From JBGSWL01 sp041752455 (GTDB taxonomy: Bacteria; Pseudomonadota; Alphaproteobacteria; Rhizobiales; Rhizobiaceae): a DNA stretch of 64,000 nucleotides. Location of the stretch: the NCBI GenBank assembly GCA_041752455.1, contig JBGSWL010000140.1, positions 1 to 64,000 of the forward strand. Direction: 5' to 3'. Under the pieces are notes generated by a model. The model searched no databases and was not told the DNA's origin. It saw nothing but the letters and a program-made list of their open reading frames with translations. The first letter of the stretch is position 1, and each line of letters begins with the position of its first letter. Positions 40,889 through 49,730 of the stretch are shown here, one piece after another. The translations under genes were made by a program, and so were the position numbers.

Positions 40889-42175
40889 ATGACCCATAAA
40901 TTCTCGAAGTCCCTGATACTTAGCGCAGCAGCTTTCGCCCTGATGGCGGGCACCGCCATGGCTGAAACCGAACTGCGCATCACCTGGTACAATGACGGCG
41001 GCGAAGGCGACGTCATGCGCGCCATCCTCGACAGGTTCGAGGCTGCCAATCCCGACATCAAGGTGACGCTCGACGTGGTGCCCTACAAGGCCGTGCTCGA
41101 AAGCCTGCCGGTGCAGCTTGCCGCGGGCGAAGGTCCGGACATGGCACGCGTGACCGACCTTGGCGGCCTTGCCAAGTTCTACATGGATCTGACTCCGCAC
41201 CTTTCGAACCCGGCCTACTGGGAGGAAAACTTCGGCCCGTTCCTGAAGTGGAAGCGCGTTCCGGGCGATACGACGTCGATCTCCGGTTTCATGACGCAGC
41301 TGACTGTGACTGGCCCGTACATCAACAAGACCCTTTTTGATCAGGCCGGCGTTGCCGTGCCGGCTGCAGGCGCAACCTGGGACGACTGGGCTGCCGCTTC
41401 CAAGGAAGTTGCCACCAAGCTCGACATCCCGACACCGATGGCCTGGGACCGGTCCGGTCACCGCGTCTTCGGACCGGCCATCTCGATGGGTGCCAAGATT
41501 TTCGACGCCGAAGGCAAGCCTGCGCTGGTCGATGACGGCCTGAAGATGATGGCGACCAAGCTCTACGACTGGCACCAGGACGGCACGATGCCGAAGGAAC
41601 TCTGGGGTTCGGTCTCCGGCTCGCAGTATCTTGGCGCCAACGAAGAGTTCGCCAATGCGCAGGTCGTGATGTACATGTCCGGCTCGTGGCAGATCCCGCA
41701 GTTTGCCTCCAAGATCGGCGATGCCTTCGACTGGCAGGCGGTTCCGGCGCCTTGCGGCCCGGCTGGTTGCACCGGCATGCCCGGTGGCGCGGCACTGGTT
41801 GCGCTGAAGACCTCCAAGAATCCGGCGGAAGTCGGCAAGCTGATGGAATTCCTGACGATGGAAGAGAACCTGTCGGAGTTCTACGGCAAGTCGCTCTTCA
41901 TCCCCGGCCATCTCGGCCTTGCGAAGTCCGGCGTGCCATACGTGACCGAGGATCCCCGCGCCAAGCAGGCGCTCGAGACCTTCTCGGCAGCTGTGCCGAC
42001 CATCTCGACGACCGCCTATGATGCCCAAGGCTATGTCCACAACCGCGTGATGTTCAACGCGCTGATCGCGCGTCTCGGCGAAGCCATTGTCGGCGAAATC
42101 TCCCTCGATGATGCTTTTGCCCGCATGACGACCGACGTCGAACAGCAGATCGCTGAAAAGGAACGTGGCGGCTGA
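40889..42175 (+). CDS. Carbohydrate ABC transporter, substrate-binding protein
   Basis: A 428-residue family-1 extracellular solute-binding protein with signal peptide (MTHKFSKSLILSAAAFALMAGTAMA) and the mature start ETELRITWYNDGGEGDVMRAILDRFEAANPDIKV typical of oligosaccharide binding proteins. PFAM-like features include QLAAGEGPDMARV and the MYMSGSWQIPQF hinge. GGGAGGAG lies 8 bases before the ATG. It opens an operon of eight or nine genes for transport and oxidation of a sugar-like substrate; the ligand cannot be named from sequence alone. Confidence 0.9.
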   Translation: MTHKFSKSLILSAAAFALMAGTAMAETELRITWYNDGGEGDVMRAILDRFEAANPDIKVTLDVVPYKAVLESLPVQLAAGEGPDMARVTDLGGLAKFYMDLTPHLSNPAYWEENFGPFLKWKRVPGDTTSISGFMTQLTVTGPYINKTLFDQAGVAVPAAGATWDDWAAASKEVATKLDIPTPMAWDRSGHRVFGPAISMGAKIFDAEGKPALVDDGLKMMATKLYDWHQDGTMPKELWGSVSGSQYLGANEEFANAQVVMYMSGSWQIPQFASKIGDAFDWQAVPAPCGPAGCTGMPGGAALVALKTSKNPAEVGKLMEFLTMEENLSEFYGKSLFIPGHLGLAKSGVPYVTEDPRAKQALETFSAAVPTISTTAYDAQGYVHNRVMFNALIARLGEAIVGEISLDDAFARMTTDVEQQIAEKERGG

Positions 42176-42208
42176 TCCTCGCCTGACACCAATCATGAAA
42201 CGGCGGGC

Positions 42209-42230
42209 GGGGCGCGGGTAACTGCGCCCC
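42209..42230 (+). other. Intercistronic hairpin after sugar-binding protein gene
   Basis: GGGGCGC pairs with GCGCCCC around an 8-base loop, 34 bases after the binding-protein stop. No T tract follows, so it is more likely an mRNA-stabilising or attenuating hairpin than a full terminator. Confidence 0.55.
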
Positions 42231-42276
42231 TGTCCGTCCCGGCGTCGCAATGCGGTTGTCGCGGGAGATCGTGACG

Positions 42277-43311
42277 ATGGATACACCCGGCAAGATGGCT
42301 GCTCCCGGACCTGTGCGTGAGGAAAGCATCCTTGCGATGATTGCGGGCGCACCGGTGCGCCTGATCTTTGCGGTCCTTGATCCGCTGTTTCGCGCGATTC
42401 AGCGGATATTTGGCGTCGGCGCAATGCCGTATGTGTTCATTCTGCCGAACATGGTGTTCTTCGGCCTGTTCGTTGTCCTGCCGTTGTTCATCAACGTTCT
42501 CTATTCGGTCACCGGCGGCACCGAACTTTTCATCGAAAACCGGCCCTATGTCGGGGCCGAGCAATATGCCTACCTTGCCGATTGCGGCAGCTATCTGGAC
42601 CCGTCGACCTGCCGCGAGGACCGGTTCTGGCGCGGCATCACCAACACAATGGTGTTCGTGTTCTTCCAGGTCAGCCTGATGGTGGTCTTTTCGCTAATCA
42701 CCGCCTTGATCCTGAACCGCGACATCCGCGGCCGCGGCTTTTACCGCGCGGCGTTTTTCTTTCCCGTGCTGCTGTCGCCGGTCGTCGTGGCGCTGATCTG
42801 GAAATGGATACTGTTGCGCGATGGCGTCCTCAACGCCGGTCTGGTCTGGATGGGCTTCGAGCGCATCCTGTTCTTCGTCGATCCGACCTGGTCGATGTTC
42901 TGGGCGGTGTTCGTCTCGATCTGGGCACATATGGGCTTTTACACGCTGATCCTTCTCGCCGGTCTGCAGGCGATCCCGCCCGACCTTTATGAAGCAGCCG
43001 ACATGGACGGAACCAGCCGCGAGCGGGTGTTCTGGCGCATCACGCTTCCGCTGCTGTGGCCCAACATGCTGGTGGTCATCGTGCTGGCGCTGATCAAGGC
43101 GGTGCAGATCTTCGACGAGGTGTTCGTGCTGACCGGCGGCGGGCCGGGCACGGCGACGTCGTTCATCGTGCAGTACATCTACACCGTCGGTTTTGCCAAC
43201 CAGGTGCAGAACTTCGGTCTTGCGGCGGCGGCCTCCGTCATTCTCGGCGTAGTGCTGTTCGTCCTGACACTGCTGCAACTGGCGGTATCGCGGCGCAAGG
43301 AGGACGTGTGA
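42277..43311 (+). CDS. Carbohydrate ABC transporter permease (MalF-like)
   Basis: A 344-residue permease with about six to seven hydrophobic segments (around residues 55-82, 135-160, 170-195, 220-245, 265-290, 310-332) and the EAA loop EAADMDGTSRERVFWRITLPLLWPNM. A periplasmic insert of about 50 residues (ENRPYVGAEQYAYLADCGSYLDPSTCRED) with two Cys follows the first helix. ATG 42277 follows GGGAG; a GTG six bases earlier is possible. It is separated by 2 bases from the second permease. Confidence 0.9.
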   Translation: MDTPGKMAAPGPVREESILAMIAGAPVRLIFAVLDPLFRAIQRIFGVGAMPYVFILPNMVFFGLFVVLPLFINVLYSVTGGTELFIENRPYVGAEQYAYLADCGSYLDPSTCREDRFWRGITNTMVFVFFQVSLMVVFSLITALILNRDIRGRGFYRAAFFFPVLLSPVVVALIWKWILLRDGVLNAGLVWMGFERILFFVDPTWSMFWAVFVSIWAHMGFYTLILLAGLQAIPPDLYEAADMDGTSRERVFWRITLPLLWPNMLVVIVLALIKAVQIFDEVFVLTGGGPGTATSFIVQYIYTVGFANQVQNFGLAAAASVILGVVLFVLTLLQLAVSRRKEDV

Positions 43312-43313
43312 TC

Positions 43314-44390
43314 ATGGCGCAGGTCGCGACGACACCGGACCGGACCATTGCCGGCCTTCTGACCGCACGGCGAGGCGGTGGCCGCTGGCACTGGACCGAC
43401 GTGTTCACATACACCTACCTCGTCCTTGGCGTGGCGCTGATGTTCGGCCCGGTGATCTGGCTCGCACTGTCGTCATTCAAGACGCCGGCTGCCTTGCAGG
43501 AATTTCCGCCGACGCTGCTGCCACTCGGGCAGATCAGCGTTCCGGTCGAAGGGTTTGACGAACCGCTGCTGCTGTTCCGGGTGCCGATGGACGATGGGAG
43601 CGTTCGCGAACTGGCGCAGATCCGCCGCATCGGCATCCAGGCGCAGATGGTCGATCCAAAGAACCCGACCGAGCGGCTGAACCTGCCGATCACCGGCCGT
43701 GAACCGGTGCGCGAGTTCCGCATTGCCGTCGAGAACTACACCGAGCCGCTCGAGCGCTTCAACTTCCTGCGCTACCTGAACAATTCGGTGATCGTGACAT
43801 TCGTCGCCACGCTCGTGACCCTGCTGATCAACTCCATGGCGGCCTATGGCCTTGCGATCTACGAGTTTCGCGGGCGCAACGCGGTCATGCTGTTTGTCAT
43901 CGGCACCTTGATGATCCCGATCACGATCATTCTTGTCCCCGCCTATCTGGTCGTCACCCAGCTTGGCATGGTCAATACGCTGTGGGCGGTGATCCTGCCG
44001 GGGGCGGCGACGCCAACCGGCGTCTTCCTGCTGCGCCAGTACATGTTGACGATCCCGAGAGACCTGATCGAGGCGGCGCGCATGGACAAGGCCAGTGAAT
44101 GGTCGATCTACTGGCGCATCGTTTTGCCGCTTTCGCTTCCGGCGATTGCCGTGCTCGCGATCTTCTCGGTGATGTGGCGCTGGAACGATTTCCTCTGGCC
44201 GCTGATCGTGCTCAACCGGTCGGAGGTCTACACGTTGCAGATCGGCCTCAACGCGTTCCAGGGCGAACTGGATGTGCAGTGGCACTATGTGCTGGCGATG
44301 ACCGTCGTCGCGCTGATCCCGGTGACGATCGTCTTTGCCTTCCTGCAACGCTTCATCACCACCGGCATCGCATCGTCCGGCATGAAATGA
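43314..44390 (+). CDS. Carbohydrate ABC transporter permease (MalG-like)
   Basis: A 358-residue MalG-type permease. Hydrophobic segments flank an unusually long periplasmic insert (residues about 60-145) between helix 1 and helix 2, and the conserved EAA loop is EAARMDKASEWSIYWRIVLPLSLPA. AAGGAGG lies 10 bases upstream of ATG 43314. With the MalF-like protein it forms the membrane channel for the sugar importer. Confidence 0.9.
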   Translation: MAQVATTPDRTIAGLLTARRGGGRWHWTDVFTYTYLVLGVALMFGPVIWLALSSFKTPAALQEFPPTLLPLGQISVPVEGFDEPLLLFRVPMDDGSVRELAQIRRIGIQAQMVDPKNPTERLNLPITGREPVREFRIAVENYTEPLERFNFLRYLNNSVIVTFVATLVTLLINSMAAYGLAIYEFRGRNAVMLFVIGTLMIPITIILVPAYLVVTQLGMVNTLWAVILPGAATPTGVFLLRQYMLTIPRDLIEAARMDKASEWSIYWRIVLPLSLPAIAVLAIFSVMWRWNDFLWPLIVLNRSEVYTLQIGLNAFQGELDVQWHYVLAMTVVALIPVTIVFAFLQRFITTGIASSGMK

Positions 44391-44403
44391 ACCAAGTGAG
44401 AAA

Positions 44404-45423
44404 ATGACCGACACCAAGAAACCGCTGATCCTGCTCGATCCGTTCCCGCGCTCGCCGGCGATGGTCCATACGCCGGATGTCGAAGCCGAACTGGCATCGC
44501 TTGGCCGTGTCGTGAGCCATTTCGGCTCGCGCGCGCCGGACGAGATGGTGGAGCCACTGATCGAAGATGTGTCGATCATTGTCGGCCAGACGCCGATGGA
44601 TCGTGCGCGGCTGGATCGGGCCAAGAACCTTCGCGCCATCATCAATGTGAAGGCCAACTGGGAACCGAACATCGACTATGCGCATGCGCAGTCGCTCGGC
44701 ATCCATGTGCTGTCGGCAGCCCCTGCCATGGCACCGGCAGTTGCCGAGTTCTGCATCGGCCAGGCGATCAATCTGGCGCGCGGGCTTTCGCGCGGCGATC
44801 GGCTGTTTCGCGACGGTACCGAGCGCTACGGCATCGGCGGCAATGGCGATGCGATTACCTTGTTCGATGCGCCGGTCGGCCTGATCGGCTTCGGCAATCT
44901 CGGCCGCGCGCTGCTGCCGCTTTTGAAGCCGTTCACGGGCAAAATCGCGGTGCATGATCCGTGGCTGTCGGATGCATGGCTCTCGGCGCTCGGCATGCAG
45001 CCGATGGCCTTGGACGATTTGCTGGCGTCGAGCCGGTTCCTGTTCGTGCTGACCGGAGTGACGAACGAGAACGAAGGTTTTCTCGACGCGGAAAAATTGA
45101 AGCTTCTGCCAGACGATGCCTGCGTTATCCTCGCCTCGCGCGCCGAGGTGGTCGAATTCGATGCGCTTCTCGCGATGGGTGACAGTGGCCGCCTGCGTGT
45201 TGCCGTCGATGTGTTTCCGCAGGAGCCAGTTCCCGCTGACAGCGCGTGGCGCAAGCCGAAGAACATCGCCTTCACAGCGCATCTGGCCGGTGGGATGGAA
45301 GCCTCATACGCACGGATCCGGGCGATGATGATGGATGACATCCGCCAGATTCTCAAAGGCCTGCCGCCGCTCAACCTGCAGAAGGCGGAACCGCGCCAGG
45401 CCGCCATGGCGCGCAGCCGATGA
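44404..45423 (+). CDS. D-isomer-specific 2-hydroxyacid dehydrogenase
   Basis: A 339-residue NAD(P)-dependent oxidoreductase of the D-2-hydroxyacid family. The cofactor loop is VGLIGFGNLGRALLP; the catalytic Arg lies in ILASRAEVV, the Glu in VFPQEPVP and the His in AFTAHLAGGM. The typical ASRGxxVD motif is altered to ASRAEVVE, so specificity may be unusual. It sits within the sugar ABC operon (13 bases after the permease), implying that a 2-hydroxy or 2-keto acid occurs in the pathway of the transported compound. Confidence 0.88.
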   Translation: MTDTKKPLILLDPFPRSPAMVHTPDVEAELASLGRVVSHFGSRAPDEMVEPLIEDVSIIVGQTPMDRARLDRAKNLRAIINVKANWEPNIDYAHAQSLGIHVLSAAPAMAPAVAEFCIGQAINLARGLSRGDRLFRDGTERYGIGGNGDAITLFDAPVGLIGFGNLGRALLPLLKPFTGKIAVHDPWLSDAWLSALGMQPMALDDLLASSRFLFVLTGVTNENEGFLDAEKLKLLPDDACVILASRAEVVEFDALLAMGDSGRLRVAVDVFPQEPVPADSAWRKPKNIAFTAHLAGGMEASYARIRAMMMDDIRQILKGLPPLNLQKAEPRQAAMARSR

Positions 45424-45457
45424 GCACATCCGGGGCAAGACGGGGGAAGGGCATGAA

Positions 45458-46543
45458 ATGACCGATATCCAATTGCGCAATGTCGCCAAGGCTTACGGCG
45501 ATGTGAAGGTCATCCACGGCATCGACCTGCATGTCAAAAGCGGGCAGTTCGTCGTTTTCGTCGGGCCTTCCGGCTGCGGCAAGTCCACGCTGCTGCGCAT
45601 CATCGCGGGGCTTGAAAACGTCACCGGCGGCGAGGTCGTCATCGACGGCGATGTGGTCAACCGCATTCCCGCCTCCGAGCGCGGTCTTGCCATGGTGTTC
45701 CAGTCCTACGCGCTCTACCCGCATATGAGCGTTTACAAGAACATGGCTTTCGGGCTGGAAAACTCGCGCATGCCGCGCGTCGAGATCGACACCCGCGTGC
45801 GGCAAGCCGCCGAGATGCTGCAGATCACGCCCTATCTGGACCGCAGGCCGAAGGCCTTGTCCGGCGGTCAGCGCCAGCGCGTGGCAATCGGCCGGGCCAT
45901 CGTGCGCGATCCCAAGGCATTCCTGTTCGACGAGCCGCTCTCCAACCTTGACGCGGAACTGCGCGTGACGATGCGCAAGGAACTGGCAGGACTTCACGCC
46001 AAGCTTGGTGGCACGATGATCTATGTGACGCATGACCAGGTCGAAGCGATGACGCTGGCCGATACCATCGTCGTGCTGCAAGGCGGACGCATCGAGCAGA
46101 CCGGCTCGCCGCTCGAACTCTACAACAAGCCCGTCAACACGTTTGTCGCCGGGTTCATCGGCTCGCCGCGCATGAACCTTGTCGAAGGCCGGGTTGCAAT
46201 CGATGGCGCGGGCACGTTCCTTGTTGCCGGCGAAAACCGGATTGCCATTCCGGCGATGGCCGGGATTGCCGACGCCGACGCGGTGACGTTCGGCTTCCGG
46301 CCCGAGCATGTCCGTCTCGCCAGCGCGGAGGATGCCGACATCGTCGCGCCGGTTGACCTGACTGAGCAACTCGGCGGGGAAACCTATGTGTTTTGTAAGC
46401 CTGCCGGCATGCCGCAATTGACCGTCCACCAGATCGGCCAAGTGCCGGTCAAGCGCGGCGAACAGGTGCATCTGAAATTTGACCGGTCGGTGATGCATCT
46501 GTTTGATGCCAAAGGCCATGTCATCGCCAATGGTCTTTCGTGA
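45458..46543 (+). CDS. Sugar ABC transporter ATPase (MalK/UgpC family)
   Basis: A 361-residue ATPase with the long C-terminal regulatory (TOBE) region of the CUT1 class. Walker A GPSGCGKST, Q-loop MVFQSYALYPHMS, signature LSGGQRQRVAIGRAI, Walker B FLFDEPLSNLD and H-loop YVTHDQVEAMT are all intact. Its stop codon overlaps the start of the first Gfo/Idh gene (TGATG). The start ATG at 45458 is preceded by a GGGGGAAGGG stretch. Confidence 0.93.
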   Translation: MTDIQLRNVAKAYGDVKVIHGIDLHVKSGQFVVFVGPSGCGKSTLLRIIAGLENVTGGEVVIDGDVVNRIPASERGLAMVFQSYALYPHMSVYKNMAFGLENSRMPRVEIDTRVRQAAEMLQITPYLDRRPKALSGGQRQRVAIGRAIVRDPKAFLFDEPLSNLDAELRVTMRKELAGLHAKLGGTMIYVTHDQVEAMTLADTIVVLQGGRIEQTGSPLELYNKPVNTFVAGFIGSPRMNLVEGRVAIDGAGTFLVAGENRIAIPAMAGIADADAVTFGFRPEHVRLASAEDADIVAPVDLTEQLGGETYVFCKPAGMPQLTVHQIGQVPVKRGEQVHLKFDRSVMHLFDAKGHVIANGLS

Positions 46544-47592
46544 TGGCCGACATGGACAGGCGGCCCGGATTTGCCGTGATCGGCACCGGTATGGCGGCAA
46601 AACCGCATGCGCTGGCGTTGAAACAACTGGAAGACCGTGTTCGCGTCACCGGCGTCTACTCGCGCACGGCTGAAAAGCGCGAGGCGTTTGCGGCACGATA
46701 CGGCTTCCCGGCATTTGACAGCCTTGATGCGATTGCCTCCGATCCGCACTCGCACGCCGTTCTGCTGATCACACCGCCGAACCAGCGGCACGACCTGGTC
46801 GAGCGGTTCGCCGCCGCGGGCAAGCACATCCTCATGGAAAAGCCGGTGGAGCGCACAACGGAAGCGGCGCTTCATCTGGTCGAAACATGCGAACGGGCGG
46901 GCGTCCGGCTTGGCATCGTCTTCCAGCACCGGTTCCGCGCCGCCTCGCAAAAGCTGGCGACGATGATTGCGGACGATGTTTTCGGCGCGCTGCATGTCGT
47001 CACCGTCACCGTGCCATGGTGGCGCGAGCAGGCCTATTACGATGAGCCGGGTCGCGGCACCTTTGCGCGCGATGGCGGCGGCGTCCTGATTTCGCAGGCG
47101 ATCCACACACTCGACCTGATGCTGGCCTTGACCGGGCCGGTCGCCACGGTTCAGGCGATAGCCCGCACCACGGGTTACCACACCATGGAAGCCGAAGATT
47201 TCGTGGCCGCAGGGATGGTCTTTGCCAATGGCGCAGTCGGCAGCCTGATGGCCACCACCGCTGCTTTTCCCGGGGATGCGGAGGCCATCGTGCTCGGCTT
47301 TGCCAAAGCGTCGGTCCGCCTGCAGTCGGGAACGCTCACCGTTTCGTGGCGCGACGGCAGAACCGAGACATTCGGCGAAACCGCGACAACCGGCGGCGGT
47401 GCGGACCCGATGGCGTTTCCGTCCGACTGGCACCGCGACTTGATCGCCGACTTCATGGATGCGGTGGAAACAGGTCGCGAACCGGCTGTCACAGGGCGCA
47501 CAGCGCTTGCGGTCCACCGGCTGATTGATGCACTCATCGCTTCGTCACAAAGCGGATCCAGAACCGACGTTCAGGCAGAACCCGGCCACTGA
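46543..47592 (+). CDS. Gfo/Idh/MocA oxidoreductase 1
   Basis: A 349-residue NAD(P)-dependent sugar/polyol dehydrogenase-like protein. The N-terminal Rossmann domain begins FAVIGTGMAAKPHALAL; the catalytic-Lys motif is ILMEKPVERTTEAA; the substrate domain contains DGGGVLISQAIHTLDLMLAL with a conserved His. The glycine motif is GTGMAA rather than GxGxxG. It is the first of three different members of this family in the operon, suggesting successive oxidation or epimerisation steps on a sugar. Confidence 0.88.
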   Translation: MADMDRRPGFAVIGTGMAAKPHALALKQLEDRVRVTGVYSRTAEKREAFAARYGFPAFDSLDAIASDPHSHAVLLITPPNQRHDLVERFAAAGKHILMEKPVERTTEAALHLVETCERAGVRLGIVFQHRFRAASQKLATMIADDVFGALHVVTVTVPWWREQAYYDEPGRGTFARDGGGVLISQAIHTLDLMLALTGPVATVQAIARTTGYHTMEAEDFVAAGMVFANGAVGSLMATTAAFPGDAEAIVLGFAKASVRLQSGTLTVSWRDGRTETFGETATTGGGADPMAFPSDWHRDLIADFMDAVETGREPAVTGRTALAVHRLIDALIASSQSGSRTDVQAEPGH

Positions 47593-47613
47593 TTTTCAAG
47601 GAGCATGTTCACC

Positions 47614-48639
47614 ATGGCGGAACTGACAGTTGGGGTGATCGGGGTCGATCATCGCCACATCTACGGGCAACTGGCCGGCATGCTCGGCGAGGGCGCGGTC
47701 TGCAAGGGCTGGTGGACCGAGGGCGACCCGGCGCCGGTGGAGGGCTTTGAAAAGCGCTTTCCCGATGTGCCGCGCGTTGCCGACCGGCGGACGCTTTTGG
47801 ACGATCCGGAGATCGACCTGATCCTGATGGCGGACATTCCGGCACGCCGGACCGAGCTTGCCATCGAGGCGATGCGCGCCGGCAAGGACATCATGACCGA
47901 CAAGCCGGGCTGCACGACGCTGGAACAGCTGTCGGCCCTGAAAACCTGCGTCTCCGAAACAGGGCGGATCTGGTCGATCGATTTTTCCGAGCGTTTCGAG
48001 GTGCCGTCGGTACAGGTCGCGGCCGATCTGGTAGCTTCCGGTGCCATCGGCCGGGTCGTCCAGACCGTCGGCCTCGGGCCGCACCGGCTGAACCGTACGT
48101 CGCGGCCTGATTGGTTCTTCGACGAAGCGAGCTATGGCGGCATCCTGTGCGATATCGCCTCGCACCAGATCGATCAGTTCCTGTTCTTCACGGGTTCCGA
48201 TGATGCCGAGATCGCTGCGTCCAGCGTCGGCAATTTCGCCCATCCGGGCGATCCGGGCCTGCAGGACTTCGGCGACATCCTGCTGCGCTCCGACAAGGGG
48301 CAGGGCTATATCCGCGTCGATTGGTACACGCCCGACGCGCTGCCGACATGGGGTGACGGACGGCTGGTGATCCTTGGAACCGAAGGCACGATCGAACTGC
48401 GCAAATATGTCGATACTGCCGGCCGCGAAGGCACCGACCATGTCTTCCTCGTCAATGGTGAGCGCTACGAGCATATCGATGGTTCGAAGGAGCCGCTGTC
48501 CTATTTCGCGCGGCTGAAGGCCGATGTCCTGAACCGAACCGAAACCGCGATGAAGCAAAGCCACTGCTTCAAGGTGATGGAATTGGCGCTCAAGGCGCAG
48601 GCGCAGGCGGTCCGCCTTGGCGCTTTGGCTGGAGCGTGA
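47614..48639 (+). CDS. Gfo/Idh/MocA oxidoreductase 2 (divergent)
   Basis: A 341-residue protein with Gfo/Idh/MocA architecture but a divergent N-terminal dinucleotide region (VGVIGVDHRHIYGQLAG). The Lys motif is altered to IMTDKPGCTTLEQ, and YGGILCDIASHQIDQFLFFTG marks the substrate domain. AAGGAG is ten bases from ATG 47614 and only one base from ATG 47605, so I prefer 47614. Its unusual H-R-H in the cofactor loop makes cofactor binding uncertain; it may act as an isomerase or hydrolase-like relative. Confidence 0.85.
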   Translation: MAELTVGVIGVDHRHIYGQLAGMLGEGAVCKGWWTEGDPAPVEGFEKRFPDVPRVADRRTLLDDPEIDLILMADIPARRTELAIEAMRAGKDIMTDKPGCTTLEQLSALKTCVSETGRIWSIDFSERFEVPSVQVAADLVASGAIGRVVQTVGLGPHRLNRTSRPDWFFDEASYGGILCDIASHQIDQFLFFTGSDDAEIAASSVGNFAHPGDPGLQDFGDILLRSDKGQGYIRVDWYTPDALPTWGDGRLVILGTEGTIELRKYVDTAGREGTDHVFLVNGERYEHIDGSKEPLSYFARLKADVLNRTETAMKQSHCFKVMELALKAQAQAVRLGALAGA

Positions 48640-48643
48640 CGGA

Positions 48644-49726
48644 ATGACGCTGAATGTCGCGATCATCGGCGCCGGAATCGGTAGCCAGCATCTGGACGGC
48701 TACCTGCAACTGCCGGCGCACTACCGCGTCGCGGTGATCTGCGATCTGGCCGAGGACAAGGCGGCGGCGCTGGCAGCGCGGGCGCCGGATGCCGTTGCGA
48801 TGACCGATCTTTCCGCCGTGCTGGCCGATCCTTCGATCGACATCATCGACATCTGCCTGCCGCCGCATCTGCACGGCCCGGTCGCCCTGCAGGCCTTTGC
48901 AGCGGGCAAACATGTCATCTGCGAGAAACCGCTGGCGGGCAGCGTCATCGAAGCAGATGCGATGGCGGGGGCGGCGCTGGCCGCAGGGCGCCTTCTGGCG
49001 CCGATCTTCCAGTACCGCTACGGCCGTGGCCTTCGGCAACTTGCGGCAATGGTCGATGGGGGCATTGCCGGAAAGCCGATGGTTGCGACCATCGAGACGC
49101 ACTGGAACCGCGATGCGGCCTATTATGCGGTGCCGTGGCGCGGCAAATGGGCAAGCGAACGGGGCGGCGCCGTGCTTGGCCACGCGATCCATGCCCATGA
49201 TCTGGTGACGCGGTTTTTGGGACCGGCAACGCAGGTGATGGCGATGGCTGACACCCGCGTCAACGCCATCGAGGTCGAGGATTGTGCGGCGGTGTCCATG
49301 CGGATGGCGTCGGGTGCGCTGGTGACATCGTCGATCACGCTTGGCGCTGCGAACGACACGTCGCGCTTCCGCTTTGTTTTCGAGAACCTGACGGCTGAAA
49401 GCGGGCGCAAGCCCTATGCGCCGGGCGAGGACGCCTGGACCTTCACGGCGCGCGCTCCGTTGGCGCAGGCGACGCTCGATGCGGCGCTAGCTGAAGCCGA
49501 AACCGCCATTGCCGGTGCGCCATCCGGTTATGCCGGCCAGTTCCTGGCGGTGGCCGAGCATCTGGCAGAGCGGCCTGCCGATCTCGTGACGGCGCAGGAC
49601 GGCGTCCGTTCGCTGGAGTTTGTCGCGGCGATCTATTTGTCATCGCGCGAAGCACGCGCGGTCGATCTGCCGATGGCGCGCGACCATGCGATTTGCCGGG
49701 ACTGGGTTCCGGCCCGACAGGAGTAG
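48644..49726 (+). CDS. Gfo/Idh/MocA oxidoreductase 3
   Basis: A 360-residue Gfo/Idh/MocA protein with an intact Rossmann loop (VAIIGAGIGSQHLDGYLQLP), the Lys motif HVICEKPLAGSVIEAD and GGAVLGHAIHAHDLVTRFLG in the C-terminal domain. It starts five bases after the previous gene and is followed after 4 bases by a lactonase-like hydrolase gene. It may oxidise a sugar to a lactone that the hydrolase then opens; this is an inference from order alone. Confidence 0.88.
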   Translation: MTLNVAIIGAGIGSQHLDGYLQLPAHYRVAVICDLAEDKAAALAARAPDAVAMTDLSAVLADPSIDIIDICLPPHLHGPVALQAFAAGKHVICEKPLAGSVIEADAMAGAALAAGRLLAPIFQYRYGRGLRQLAAMVDGGIAGKPMVATIETHWNRDAAYYAVPWRGKWASERGGAVLGHAIHAHDLVTRFLGPATQVMAMADTRVNAIEVEDCAAVSMRMASGALVTSSITLGAANDTSRFRFVFENLTAESGRKPYAPGEDAWTFTARAPLAQATLDAALAEAETAIAGAPSGYAGQFLAVAEHLAERPADLVTAQDGVRSLEFVAAIYLSSREARAVDLPMARDHAICRDWVPARQE

Positions 49727-49730
49727 TTCG

